Source: DASZIT01 sp963770635 (GTDB lineage: Bacteria > Actinomycetota > Acidimicrobiia > Acidimicrobiales > RAAP-2). Taken from it: DNA of 64,000 nt. The notes beneath the pieces are model-generated. The model was not told where the DNA came from. It did no database searches and worked only from the letters and a program-made list of their open reading frames with translations. The position numbers and the translations under genes are program-made. The stretch covers positions 124,001 through 188,000 of the forward strand of contig CAVYQI010000005.1 of the NCBI GenBank assembly GCA_963770635.1, read 5' to 3'. Shown piece by piece: positions 34,303 to 44,101 of this stretch; position 1 is the first letter of the stretch; each line of letters opens with the position of its first letter.

Positions 34303-35703
34303 TCAGTGGTTCCGCTCCTCCTCGTCGACCCGGAAGGTGCCCTGGGTGGGCCCGGGATGGCTCGCCGGCTGCTCCGCCCCGGAAGCCTCGACGCTGCGAG
34401 CCTCCGAATCCGACCCGCTACCCTCCCCGCCGGAGGAGCCGTTGGGGGAAGGGGCGGACGGGGACGCGGTCCGGCCGTTGGATGCCGGCACCCCGCGCTC
34501 GTCGGCGGGGTCGGTGCCGCGCCGCAGGTGGTAGCGACGCAGGAAGAACAGATGCAGCCGCCGGTAGAGGGTGCCCCGCTCGAATTCGATCGAGGCATAG
34601 GCCATGCCCCCGAAGGGGATGGGGAGCCAGAAGTTCACCGCCCGGTAGGCCAGCACCGCGGAGAGGGCCTGGTCGGCGGTGGGACCGAAGCTGGTGATCA
34701 TCGAGACCAGGACGAACTCGACGATGCCGAGCCCGCCGGGGGTGATCGGGATGGCGGCCAGCACGTTGGCCAGCCCGTAGGCGACCATCAGGTCCACCGG
34801 CGAGATGAAATGGGAGAAGGCGCCCACGAAGACCCACAGCGAGGCGGCGTCGAGCAACCAGTTGGCGGTGGCCCAGATCAACGCCCGGTAGAGCAACGGC
34901 TTGTTCTCCAGCAGCAGCGCGAACCGGTTGGCTATCCCCTCCACCGATTCGGCGATCCGGTCGGGATGCCGGAAGTGGAGCCGGATGGCGATCCGTTTGA
35001 CCAGATCTTTGGCCCGGTCCTGCCCCCGGGTGAGCAGATAGAAGATGCCCCCGAAGGCGGTCATCACGATGACCCCCAGGGCGGCGGCCACCGTGACCAG
35101 AATCGACACCGAGACGCTGGCGCCTCCGGTATGCCCGGTCGGCGGATGGAAACCGTGGATGACCAGAAAGACCACCAAGCTCAGCCAGAACAGGGTGTTG
35201 AGCACCACCGCCGAACCGATGCCCTGGGTGGCGAGGGCGAACCCGGAATCGCCGCTGTTGACCCCCGACTGGGTGGCCAGCCGGTACCACAACGCCGCGC
35301 CGGGAGCCCCACCGCCGGGGGAGACGTGATTGAGGGCGAGGGTGGACAGATTGATCCGGAACACCCGGAACCGGCTGAGCTGACCCGGGGGGAGGACGGC
35401 CCGGGTGAGCTCGGTGTAGGCGGCCAGCGCCCCGATCTCGAGGAGGAGCCCGAGGACGACGTACTGGAAGCGGATGTGGCCCAGCGACTCGACCTCGCTG
35501 CGGTGGCTGGCCAGCAGCGGGAGGGCGATATAGAAGGCGAACAGGAAGGCGATGACCACGCCGACGCTGATGCGTACCTCTCGGCGGACGAACGGTCCGC
35601 GATGCCACCAGCGCCGCCGATGCCTCGGCGCCGACGGCTGCGAGGGTGTGTCCGACCCGTCCAGGCCTGATTTGTGACCCGTGCCAACAGCCATTCTCTT
35701 CAT
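34303..35703 (-). CDS. YbhN/LPG-synthase-type integral membrane protein
   Basis: The protein of about 466 residues starts at ATG 35703 ('MKRMAVGTGHK'). Seven or eight membrane helices follow an N-terminal basic stretch, with family motifs 'NLSTLALNHVSPGGGAPGAA' and 'ITPGGLGIVEFVLVSM'. These match the flippase-like domain of lysylphosphatidylglycerol synthases and the YbhN/AglD families; the aminoacyl-transferase domain of MprF is absent. The last 80 residues are a disordered Ser/Gly/Glu tail. Movement of a lipid or lipid-linked sugar is the family-based guess; substrate unknown. Confidence 0.85.
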   Translation of the reverse strand: MKRMAVGTGHKSGLDGSDTPSQPSAPRHRRRWWHRGPFVRREVRISVGVVIAFLFAFYIALPLLASHRSEVESLGHIRFQYVVLGLLLEIGALAAYTELTRAVLPPGQLSRFRVFRINLSTLALNHVSPGGGAPGAALWYRLATQSGVNSGDSGFALATQGIGSAVVLNTLFWLSLVVFLVIHGFHPPTGHTGGASVSVSILVTVAAALGVIVMTAFGGIFYLLTRGQDRAKDLVKRIAIRLHFRHPDRIAESVEGIANRFALLLENKPLLYRALIWATANWLLDAASLWVFVGAFSHFISPVDLMVAYGLANVLAAIPITPGGLGIVEFVLVSMITSFGPTADQALSAVLAYRAVNFWLPIPFGGMAYASIEFERGTLYRRLHLFFLRRYHLRRGTDPADERGVPASNGRTASPSAPSPNGSSGGEGSGSDSEARSVEASGAEQPASHPGPTQGTFRVDEEERNH

Positions 35704-35744
35704 GTTGGCACGCCTTGGACAGGGTGACCTGCCATGCTGGAGCC

Positions 35745-37023
35745 ATGACCGACCCGGGAGGCGCCGGCGAAGACAGTGCAACTGGTCACGAGGAATCCCG
35801 CTGGCAGCGCCTGTTCACGGCGGCGCAGGACAGGGGAGTCCCGCTCCGGACCATCGTCACCGTCGACGCGGTGGTCATCATCACCTGGGTGGCCTACCGC
35901 CTGCTCGGACGGCTCCGGGAGATCATCCTGTGGATCCTGATCGCCGGCTTCATCGCCCTGGTGCTCAACCCGGCGGTGGTCTTCCTCCAGCGTCACCGAA
36001 GGAGCCGGGGCCAAGCGGTGGGCATCGTGTTCCTGGTGGCGTTGCTGGCGTTCATCGGTCTCTTGGGGCTGTTCGGCTACCCGCTGGTCAATGCGCTATC
36101 CCATTTCGCTACGAAACTACCCTCGATGGTCAGCCAGCTCGAAAAGGGCCACGGGAAGCTGGCCCGCACCCTGCAGCACTTCCACCTGCTCACCTGGGTC
36201 CAGACCAACGCCCCCAAGCTGCAGCAGGCGGCCCAGAAGCTCGGCAAACCGGCGCTGAGCGTGGGCGCCAACCTGGGCAAGGCCGTCCTCTCCACCATGC
36301 TGGCCCTGTTCACCATCGCCTTCCTGTCGCTGTTCATGCTCCTCTATGCGCCGAACATGCGAGCTGCACTTCTGAAGACGCTGGCGCCGGAGCGGCGCCA
36401 GACCGTCGAAGAAGTCGGAACCAAGGTGTCGCGGGCGGTCACCTCCTACGTATTGGGCACGGTGGCGCTGTCACTGGCGTTCGGGGTGGTGGTCTTCGTG
36501 ACCCTGGCCATCCTCGGGGTGCCCTTCGCCCTGCTCATCGGGTTGTGGGTCGCCCTGGTGGCGATGATCCCCCTGGTCGGCGGCTTGATCGCCGCGGTTC
36601 CCAGCGTCCTCATCGCCCTGCTCTCACTCGCCGACCGCCGCGCTGGTGATGCTGGTGGTCTTCATCGGGTTCCAGCTGGTCGAGAACCATTTTCTCTACC
36701 CGATCGTCATGGCCCGGACCGTTCGCATGAACCCCCTCCTGGTGCTCCTGTCGGTGTTGATCGGGGCCAACCTCGGCGGCGTGTTCGGGTCGGCCCTCGG
36801 GGCGCTGGCCGGCGCCCTGGCCGCCATCCCGGTGGGAGCGGCCATCCAGGTGATCGTCAAGGAGCTGTGGCTCGAGACCCGTCCGTCCGAGGAGCCTGAC
36901 GTCGGGGCGCCGTCCCTCGGGTCCGGGCTCGCCCCCGCCTCCACCGGGCCGGAATCCCCGCACGGGAACGGGATCGACCGTGCCGAGGACCCTGCTCACG
37001 TTGACGGCAGACCGGTCCCCTAA
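35745..37023 (+). CDS. AI-2E family transporter (one frame break)
   Basis: The protein has the AI-2E exporter superfamily layout: 'AYRLLGRLREIILWILIAGF', paired helices, a long amphipathic segment (about 120-190) and the C-terminal helices. At about 36624 the frame shifts by +1; dropping one base turns the sequence into 'ALLSSPTAALVMLVVFIGFQ' and then 'LVENHFLYPIVMARTVRMNP', the conserved end of the family. ATG 35745 is 41 bp from the divergent YbhN-like gene. Members export AI-2, ions or other small molecules; substrate unknown here. Confidence 0.87.
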
Positions 37024-37026
37024 ACT
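37021..37026 (+). promoter_or_regulatory. -10 hexamer TAAACT before ppm
   Basis: TAAACT includes the preceding TAA stop and ends 6 nt before GTG 37033. Confidence 0.45.
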
Positions 37027-37032
37027 GCCGAA

Positions 37033-37809
37033 GTGCAGGTTTTGGTCGTCATCCCCACCTACAACGAATCCGAGAACATCGAGGGAGTGCTCCACAAGGT
37101 CCGTGGCGCGCTTCCCGAGGCCACCGTGCTGGTGGTCGACGACGGGAGCCCGGATGGCACCGGGGATATGGCCGAGCAGGTGGGGGGCCAGATCGGCAAC
37201 ATCGAGGTCCTCCGCCGATCCGAGAAGGGGGGGCTGGGAAGCGCCTACCGGGCCGGTTTCCGGTGGGGCCTGGATCAGGGGTTCGACGTCTGTGTCGAGA
37301 TGGACGCCGACCTCTCCCACGACCCCGACGCCCTGCCTGACCTGGTGGCGCCGCTCGACCATCTCGGAGATCCGCGCCACCGGGTCGAGCTGGTCATCGG
37401 TTCGCGGTACATCCCCGGCGGTTCGATTCCGAAGTGGGCCTGGCACCGCCGGCTCCTGTCCCGGGGCGGCAACGTCTATGCCTCCGCTCTCCTGGGCCTG
37501 GGGGTCACCGACTCGACCGCCGGATTTCGTGCCTATGCCGCCACCGTGCTGCGGCGGATCGCCCTCGACGACATTCGGGCCGAGGGCTATGGGTTCCAGA
37601 TCGAGATGACCTATCAGGCCAAGCGGGCGGGCGCCACGATTACGGAAGTGCCGATCCGATTCGTCGACCGGACCAAGGGCGAGTCCAAGATGTCGACGTT
37701 CATCGTGGTGGAGGCGTTCGGACTGGTCACCTGGTGGGGGATCCAGCGGATCTTCGGTATCGCCGGCGGCAGACGTCGCGCACCGGTGGGTGAGTTGCAC
37801 AGCCGGTGA
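37033..37809 (+). CDS. polyprenol monophosphomannose synthase
   Basis: The 258-residue GT2 enzyme makes polyprenyl-phosphate-mannose from GDP-mannose, the donor for membrane glycolipid and protein mannosylation. Motifs are 'VVIPTYNESENIEGVL', 'VVDDGSPDGTGDMAEQ', 'CVEMDADLSHDPDALPDL' (metal-binding Asp cluster), 'GSRYIPGGSIPKW' and 'TKGESKMS'. It is the stand-alone catalytic domain without the N-acyltransferase domain of Mycobacterium tuberculosis Ppm1. GTG 37033 follows TAAACT. Its GTGA stop overlap leads into the response regulator gene. Confidence 0.94.
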   Translation: MQVLVVIPTYNESENIEGVLHKVRGALPEATVLVVDDGSPDGTGDMAEQVGGQIGNIEVLRRSEKGGLGSAYRAGFRWGLDQGFDVCVEMDADLSHDPDALPDLVAPLDHLGDPRHRVELVIGSRYIPGGSIPKWAWHRRLLSRGGNVYASALLGLGVTDSTAGFRAYAATVLRRIALDDIRAEGYGFQIEMTYQAKRAGATITEVPIRFVDRTKGESKMSTFIVVEAFGLVTWWGIQRIFGIAGGRRRAPVGELHSR

Positions 37810-38518
37810 GCGAATTCGGGAACCGATCCCGGCACGGGTCGCATTCTCATCGTCGATGATGAGCCGTACATCACCGACGTCCTGGCCGCCGCGCTGGAGT
37901 TCGAGGGTTTCGAAACGGAGGTCGCCGGCACCGGTTCCCAGGCCATTGCCATGGCCGGCGTCGGTCAACAAGATCTCGATCGTGCTCGACGTGATGCTTC
38001 CCGATATCGAAGGCACCGAGGTGTGCCGCCTACTTCGATCGTCCGGAGTCGTCACGCCGGTGCTGTTCCTCACCGCTCGGGACACCGTCACCGACAAGGT
38101 GGCCGGGCTGGAAGTTGGTGACGACTACGTCACCAAGCCGTTCAGCATCGACGAATTGGTGGCTCGGATCCGTGCCGTGCTCCGAAGAGCACGGTCGGAA
38201 TCGATCGAGGCCGACAGCCGCCGACGATTCGCCGACCTGGTCATGGACGACGAGACCCGCGAGGTCTGGCGGGCCGGAGAGCCGATCCTCCTCACCGCCA
38301 CCGAGTTCAATCTCCTCTGGTACCTGCTGATCAACTCCCGGCGGGTGATGTCGAAGTCGGACATTCTCAACGCAGTGTGGGACTACGACTTCGACGGAGA
38401 CCCCAATATCGTCGAGACCTACATCTCCTATCTGCGCAAGAAAGTCGATTGTTACGATCCGCCGCTGGTGCACACCATCCGGCGGGTCGGCTACAGCCTG
38501 CGGGAGCCCCGGAAGTGA
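37806..38518 (+). CDS. OmpR/PhoB-type response regulator (frame breaks)
   Basis: The receiver domain starts 'GRILIVDDEPYITDVLAAA', with the phosphoacceptor Asp in 'IVLDVMLPDIEGTEV' and the conserved Lys in 'DDYVTKPFSIDELV'. The DNA-binding winged helix contains 'LTATEFNLLWYLLINSRRVM' and 'VETYISYLRKKVD'. The start is probably GTG 37806, overlapping the Ppm stop; a +1 break near 37830 and another near 37965 (dropping one G gives 'AMAASVNKISIVLDVMLP') must be corrected. Paired with the histidine kinase 43 bp downstream. Resembles the TcrX/MprA class; the signal is unknown. Confidence 0.9.
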
Positions 38519-38561
38519 CCAGGCGGGCCTCCGACGACGGCGTGCGGACGGTGGAACGACG

Positions 38562-40155
38562 ATGACCCTCAGGCGTCGGCTGGTTGCCTCCATGATCATC
38601 CTGGTGGCGCTGGGCCTCGCCGCCATGGACCTCATCACCCTCAATTCGCTGCCACTCCTATCTGTACGGCCGAACCGATGACCAATCGAATGCCGCCCAC
38701 GCCCTGGTCCAGGACTTTGTGCTCCGGGCCGACACCCGGGGCGACAAGATCACCTCGGGCGAGATCGACTCCCGGGTCAGCCCCGAGATCTACGTGGAGA
38801 TCTTCGACGCCGCCGGCAAACTGGTCGTGGCCCGGCCCTCCGGCTCCACCACCGCCTCCGACCCCGCCCCCCGGCTACCGGCCCAGTTGCCGGTGGAGCC
38901 GACCCTCTCGGTCCAGCAGCAGTTGAAGTCCCGCGGGAGCTATCACCCGGACAACAACTCGGTCAACGTCACCTCCCAGTCGAAGGGTGGGCCTGAGTAC
39001 CGGTTGCAGGCATCCGCACTCCCCGGGGGAACCCTGGTGGTGGCCACCCGGCTCGACTCCGTCAACGCCACCCTGTCCTCGCTCCGGAATATCGAGCTGG
39101 CGGTGTCGGGAGCGTTGGTCGTCGCCCTCTTCGTGCTCATGATGCTGTTGATCCGCCGGGGTCTGCTTCCGCTCGAGTCGATGACCAAGGAGGCCGATGC
39201 CATTTCCGCCGGAGACCTGACTCGTCGGGTCGAACCCTCCGATCCCGAGACGGAGATCGGCAGATTGGGCCGAGCCCTGAACGCCATGCTCTCCCAAATC
39301 GAGGCGGCGTTTGCCCAGCGAACGATGTCGGAGGATCGCCTGCGACGGTTTCTGGCCGATGCCTCCCATGAGCTCCGAACCCCGTTGACGTCGATTCGCG
39401 GCTACGCCGAGCTGTTGCGCAAAGATGCCTTGACCGGAGACGACGACCGGGAGCGGGCCCTGGCCCGCATCGAGAGTGAGTCGGCTCGGATGGGAGTGCT
39501 GGTCGAGGACCTTCTCACCCTCGCCCGGTTGGGCGAGGGTCCCGAACCCGAGCGGGTCCGGATCGACCTGGTGCCCCTGGTGGCCGACGCCGCCACCGAT
39601 GCCCGGGCCATGGACCCGAGTCGGACCATCACGGTGATCGCCCCGGTCCCGGTCCCGGTGGCCGCCGACGAGCAGGGGCTGCAGCAATTGATTCACAATC
39701 TCCTTGCCAACGCGCTGGTGCATACCCCCACCGGCACTCCGGTGGAGGTGCAGGTGGTCAAGGAGGGGGCGCGGGCCCGGCTCCGGGTCACGGACCAGGG
39801 GCCGGGGATGGACGTCGAACAGTCGAAACGGGTCTTCGACCGCTTCTACCGGGCCAATGGCTCCGGTTCGGACGGGGGATCGGGACTCGGGCTGTTCATC
39901 GTGGCCACGGTGGCCCGGACCCTCGGGGGCTACGTGACGGTAGACACCGCCCCGGGGAAGGGCGCCACCTTCGAGGTCGTGCTCCCGGTGTTCGGATGGG
40001 GACCGATCGAGCCACCGGTAGTGGAGACGCCGGCCGAACCCTTCGCCGGTCCGACTGCGGTGCCGACGGCGGCGCCGGCCGATCGGCAACCGTCTCCGGA
40101 CGCACCGCTTCAGCCCGAGCCGCAGACCCGGGGCTCGCATGCTGGCGACGGTTGA
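38562..40155 (+). CDS. membrane sensor histidine kinase (one frame break)
   Basis: The kinase has TM1 ('ASMIILVALGLAAMDLITL'), an extracytoplasmic sensor of about 130 residues, TM2 ('LAVSGALVVALFVLMMLLI'), HAMP, a dimerisation helix with the phosphoacceptor in 'FLADASHELRTPLTSI', and the ATPase domain ('LLANALVHTPTG', 'DQGPGMD', 'GLGLFIVA'). A +1 break at about 38652 ('CTGCCACTCC') interrupts the N-terminus; dropping one C gives 'SLHSYLYGRTDDQSNAAHA'. The C-terminus is an extra Pro/Ala-rich tail of about 50 residues. Cognate to the upstream response regulator. Confidence 0.92.
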
Positions 40156-41041
40156 CACCGGATCCGGCCCTCCGGTGCTCTTGCTGCACGGGCAGCCGGG
40201 CAGCAAGGCGTCCTGGGCGCCGCTGATCGAACTCCTGGCCGGGCGATTTCGGGTGCTGGCTCCCGACCGTCCGGGCTACGGGGACACCGAGGGCGAGGCG
40301 GTGGGGCTGGCGGAGAACGCCGATGCCGCCGCCGGGTTGCTCCGGGCCCGGGAGACGGGCCCGGCCACCGTGGTCGGACACAGCTGGTCGGGGGGAGTGG
40401 CCATCTTGATGGCCCATCGCCATCCGGACGCGGTTCGGAGCCTGGTGCTGGTGGGATCGGTGGGGACCCGGGACAGCGTGAACGGGCTGGACCGGCTCAT
40501 GGTGGTGCCCGGGATCGGTGATGCCCTTACCGTGGGCGCCCTCACCGGCATCGGGCTGATCCTTCCCGGGGTCCGGAAGCGCTTGCAGCGGAGGAGCCGA
40601 TCGAGAGGGGCCGCGGTGCCAGGCGCGGGCCCGGGCGTCGGGTCGCCCACCGACCGGCACCGTCCGCCGGAGTCACGCACCTCCAAGGCGCGCGCCTACG
40701 TGGCGGTGACCCTGCCCAATGAGACGACCCCCGGGGGGTGGCGGACATCGTGGGGCCGGGAACGACGGACGTTCATGATGGAACAGCGGGCCCTTCTCGC
40801 CGAGTTGCCCGCCGTCACTGCGTCGTTGCCCGAGATCCGGGTCCCCACCTCGGTGGTGGCCGGCAGCTGGGACATGGTGGTACCCCTGAGCGCGGCTCGG
40901 AGCCTGGCGGCCGCCATCCCCGGTGCGGATCTGGTGGTCATCCCGGAAGTCGGCCATTTCGTCGCCCGGGACGCGTCGTCCATCCTGGCCGAGGTCATCG
41001 CCGACACCGATCGACGGGCCGGATCGCCTCTGCCGGAGTAG
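40139..41041 (+). CDS. alpha/beta hydrolase
   Basis: The 300-residue protein has the oxyanion motif 'VLLLHGQPGSKASW', the nucleophile elbow 'VVGHSWSGGVAI', an acid-bearing strand 'VVAGSWDMVVPL', and the catalytic His in 'EVGHFVARDA'. The cap region around residues 140-200 is unusually basic and low-complexity ('RKRLQRRSRSRGAAVPG'), which may be natural or reflect a pair of compensating indels like those found nearby. It overlaps the kinase gene by 17 bp. The substrate cannot be predicted. Confidence 0.82.
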   Translation: MLATVDTGSGPPVLLLHGQPGSKASWAPLIELLAGRFRVLAPDRPGYGDTEGEAVGLAENADAAAGLLRARETGPATVVGHSWSGGVAILMAHRHPDAVRSLVLVGSVGTRDSVNGLDRLMVVPGIGDALTVGALTGIGLILPGVRKRLQRRSRSRGAAVPGAGPGVGSPTDRHRPPESRTSKARAYVAVTLPNETTPGGWRTSWGRERRTFMMEQRALLAELPAVTASLPEIRVPTSVVAGSWDMVVPLSAARSLAAAIPGADLVVIPEVGHFVARDASSILAEVIADTDRRAGSPLPE

Positions 41042-41088
41042 CGGCGGCGCCACCCCGGCCGCAACCCCGCGGAGCTCGGACGCTCGGC

Positions 41089-42425
41089 TTACGGGACGGC
41101 TGGGAGTTCGAGCTGGCGAGGAGCCGTCGTGAAGGGAACGCCGGGAGCCAGCGCATCGAAGACTGCGGTGAATTTCGAGCGATGTCTCTGCCAGCTCGGC
41201 GGCCGGTTCCGAGCCGCGGACGATTCCGACCCCGGCGGCCAGCCTGGCCGTCGATCCGTTCAGCGTCGCCGCCCGGATGCCCACCACCCACCGCCCGTCG
41301 CCGTTTCCGTCCACGAACCCGACCGGTCCGGCGTAGGTTCCGCGCAGGTCGGACTCGAGTTTTCCGATGGCGTCGACGGCGCGATCCGTCGGAACCCCCC
41401 CGACGGCCGGAGTCGGGTGGAGGGCGGACACCAGATCGAGGGCGGTTGGCACCTCGGCGTCGGGATGGCCGATGGTCGGCTGTCGCAGCAGCACGCCATG
41501 GATGGGAGTTCCCAGATGCATGATGTTGTGGAGGCGGACCAGGGTTGGCTCGGCCGGGGAGGTCCAGGGACGAACACAGGGGAGCGAGGACGCGGCCGAT
41601 GGCCTCGGCCACCAGCCGATGCTCGAGTGTCTCCTTGGAGGACGAACGGAAATCGGCCGCGTCCTGATCGGACATCTCACCGGTGGTTCCGGCCAGCGGC
41701 CGACTGTGCACCTGATCGCCATGGCGTTCGACCAGCAGCTCCGGGCTGGCCCCGACGAACTGCCCTTCCGGGGTCGGCATCGAGAAGACGGTGCAGTTGG
41801 GTTCCATCGCTCGCCATCGGTCGAGCAGCTCCGGAACCTCGAGGGGATGCTCGAACCTGACGTCCACCTGTCGGGCCAGAACCACCTTGGTCAGCTCGCC
41901 GCGCTCGATGGCGGCGACGGCCTCACCCACGATGCTGAGGAACTCGGGGTCGGAAGACAACGGCTGGACCTCGGCGCCGGCGGTCTGTTCCTCTCGAATC
42001 GAAGCCGACCGGCTCTGGCTACTCGCCGTCAACTCGTCTCGCGGATCACCGGGAGAGGCGCTTCCGACCAGGGTCACCCACTCGTCGCCGTTCGAGCGCC
42101 GGTCGTAGATGAGTTCGGGAACCACCAGGGAGGTCGGTTCGGTTCGGTCGAAGGGGAGCGCCCCGAACGCCACGACTGCCGACCCGATCCCCTCGGCCTC
42201 GTCGTCGCAGGGGATGGCGGCCAGGACACCTCGGATCCGGCCGAGGTCGGATGCTTCGTCGAGCCCGTCCTCGAGGGGGAGGGTGAGGGCGGAACCGATG
42301 CCGACCAGCAGGCGGTCACCGGAGTCGTACAGGAACCCGGTGTTCCCGGCTAGGGCGTAGGGGTCGATCGGCGGACCCGCGGGAACCCGCCGGCGGACGG
42401 CGAACCGCGGCGCGTCGGTGGTCAT
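41089..42425 (-). CDS. menF: isochorismate synthase (frame breaks)
   Basis: The chorismate-binding enzyme starts the menaquinone branch by converting chorismate to isochorismate. Visible blocks are 'IERGELTKVVLARQVDVRF', 'GQFVGASPELLVER' and 'SRPLAGTTGEMSDQDA', then after a +1 break in the GGGG run at 41556-41559 'EPTLVRLHNIMHLGTPIHG' and 'ALHPTPAVGGVPTDRA', and after an extra T at 41173-41175 'FTAVFDALAPGVPF'. The stop is TAA at 41091-41089. ATG 42425 overlaps the menG stop (ATGA). Salicylate or siderophore use is the alternative, but menG linkage favours menaquinone. Confidence 0.9.
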
Positions 42426-43177
42426 CGTCGACCCTCTCGGGTGGCGGTCAACAATTGGCTGAGTCCCCCGGAGAGCCCGCGCCGGTTGACCGACGAGAAG
42501 CCGGCGTCGTTGAGCATCGAACGCAGTTGTCCGGTGGGGGGGAGGTAGGCGGTGGAGCGGGGGAGGTAGCGGTAGGCGGCTCGGTCGGAGAGGACGCCAC
42601 CGATGACCGGGACCACGTGGCGGAACCACACCCGATCCCCGGCCCGCAGCAGCCCACCGTCCGGTTCGGCCACCTCGAGGATACTGAGGCGCCCGCCGGG
42701 GCGGATGACCCGGCCGAACTCCGCGAACGCCGGGACCAGATCGGTGAAGTTCCGAAGGGCGTAACCACAGGTGATGCCGTCGACCTTGCCGGTCGCCACC
42801 GGGAGCGACGCGGCGTCGGCCTGGGTCAGCGGGACACCGGTTCGATTGGCGGCCAGCATGCCCCAGGACAGGTCCATCCCGAACGATCGGAGCCCGGCAC
42901 CGGCGAGGATCTTCAGGAAGTCCCCGGTCCCACAGGCGAGGTCGAGCACCACCGATCCCTCGGGCAGGGCCAGGGCGCGCACCGACTGCTTGCGCCAACC
43001 GACGTCGAGACCGAAGGTCATGAGCCGGTTCACCAGGTCGTAACGGGGGGCGATGGAGTCGAACATGGTCCGGACCAGTGCCGTCTTCTCGTCGCCGGCC
43101 GGAAGGTCGGCGTCGAGAGCCCGGGCGGCCGTGTCGAAGGTGGTCGGAGCCGGGCCGAGGCCCTGGCCCGTCATCAT
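42422..43177 (-). CDS. menG: demethylmenaquinone methyltransferase MenG/UbiE
   Basis: The 251-residue SAM-dependent C-methyltransferase performs the last step of menaquinone synthesis. UbiE signatures are 'MFDSIAPRYDLVNRLMTFGL', 'VLDLACGTGDFLKIL', 'GITCGYALRNFTDL' and 'YRYLPRSTAYLPPTGQLRSM'. ATG 43177 overlaps the stop of the MerR gene (ATGA), and its own stop overlaps menF, so MerR-menG-menF is a tightly coupled operon. Confidence 0.94.
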   Translation of the reverse strand: MMTGQGLGPAPTTFDTAARALDADLPAGDEKTALVRTMFDSIAPRYDLVNRLMTFGLDVGWRKQSVRALALPEGSVVLDLACGTGDFLKILAGAGLRSFGMDLSWGMLAANRTGVPLTQADAASLPVATGKVDGITCGYALRNFTDLVPAFAEFGRVIRPGGRLSILEVAEPDGGLLRAGDRVWFRHVVPVIGGVLSDRAAYRYLPRSTAYLPPTGQLRSMLNDAGFSSVNRRGLSGGLSQLLTATREGRR

Positions 43178-44010
43178 CGCCGCGACTCGGTCCCGGCCGA
43201 TGCCACGGTGTCGTGGGGCGGTCGGGCCTGGTTGACCTGCTCCCACACCGCCTGACGCTCGACGTCGGAACCCACCTGCTCGATGTGATCGAAGGCTGCC
43301 TTCAGGAGGGTGCGGGTGAAGTGGTGCTCCACCAGGGTGGTGACCGCCGGCAGGAGCGCCATGAAGGCTTCGACCAGACGGGAGGGGTCGTCGGCCGTCG
43401 CATCGGAGGCGCGCAGCTTTCCACGCACGTGGGTGGAGAACAGGTCGACCGCGGTACGGGCCACCTCGACGGTGGCGGCATGGTGGCGACGCGAGAGCTC
43501 GAGGAGCTCGGAGAGTGGCAGCCCCCATTCGAGAAGCAGGAGCCCGGCCCGGGCCGATTCGACGTCCTCCTGGGTGTACCGCTCGACGGATCCCACCCGG
43601 CGGGGGATGAGCAGCTCCTCGGCCTCGAATGCCTTCAGGAGGGCGAGGGGCACCCCGGTCCGCTCCGCCAGCTCCGGCAGGGTCAACAACTCGGGTGGGG
43701 GAGCCCCCACCCCGGAGGGCGGAACCGCCGTCGCCGTCGCATCTGGGGGCGGCGCCAGGGTGAGTTTCCCGACCAGGGCCTCGTCGGCGGCATCCAGCTC
43801 GCCGTTGATGAATCGGATGATGGTGGCGAGGGTGAAGCCACGGTCCTGCAGCGAGCGAATCCGGGCGATGCGGTCCAGGTGGTCGGGGCCGTACCACGCC
43901 ACCCGCCCCTCCCGCCGGGGAGGGTCGAGCAGTCCCTTGCTCTGGTAGTAGCGGATGGTGTCGACCGACACGCCGGCTCGGGCCGACAGCTGTTCGACGC
44001 GGAGCTCCAC
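43174..44010 (-). CDS. MerR family regulator with two MerR-type helix-turn-helix domains
   Basis: The protein has 278 residues. The N-terminal MerR domain is 'MELRVEQLSARAGVSVDTIR' followed by 'YYQSKGLLDPPRREGRVAWY'. After a Pro-rich linker (about 88-108) a second, weaker MerR-like unit appears: 'LLTLPELAERTGVPLALLKA' with 'VERYTQEDVESARAGLLLLE'. The C-terminal third is helical with no cysteine metal site. As first gene of the men operon it probably senses a quinone- or redox-related signal, which is inference. The start is GTG 44010; a promoter with an internal dyad lies immediately upstream. Confidence 0.85.
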   Translation of the reverse strand: MELRVEQLSARAGVSVDTIRYYQSKGLLDPPRREGRVAWYGPDHLDRIARIRSLQDRGFTLATIIRFINGELDAADEALVGKLTLAPPPDATATAVPPSGVGAPPPELLTLPELAERTGVPLALLKAFEAEELLIPRRVGSVERYTQEDVESARAGLLLLEWGLPLSELLELSRRHHAATVEVARTAVDLFSTHVRGKLRASDATADDPSRLVEAFMALLPAVTTLVEHHFTRTLLKAAFDHIEQVGSDVERQAVWEQVNQARPPHDTVASAGTESRR

Positions 44011-44016
44011 CTCCCT

Positions 44017-44045
44017 ATCCTACGAGTAATCGCTCGAATTGTCCG
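44017..44045 (-). promoter_or_regulatory. promoter of the MerR-men operon with dyad in the spacer
   Basis: On the minus strand CGGACA (44045-44040), a 17-nt spacer and TAGGAT (44022-44017) end 6 nt before GTG 44010. The spacer holds CGAG-N6-CTCG (44023-44036), where MerR proteins bind. The transcript would be leaderless. Confidence 0.45.
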
Positions 44046-44101
44046 AGCGCGACTCCGACGGAGCGCTCAACTGGGCATTTGGGCCGGCGGAGCGGGCCGG
44101 C

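Noticed and set aside
40995..42998. A 667-residue minus-strand reading frame
   Set aside because: Only the part from ATG 42425 matches isochorismate synthase; the upstream part is the menG region read in another frame, and the end is out of frame after the +1 break.
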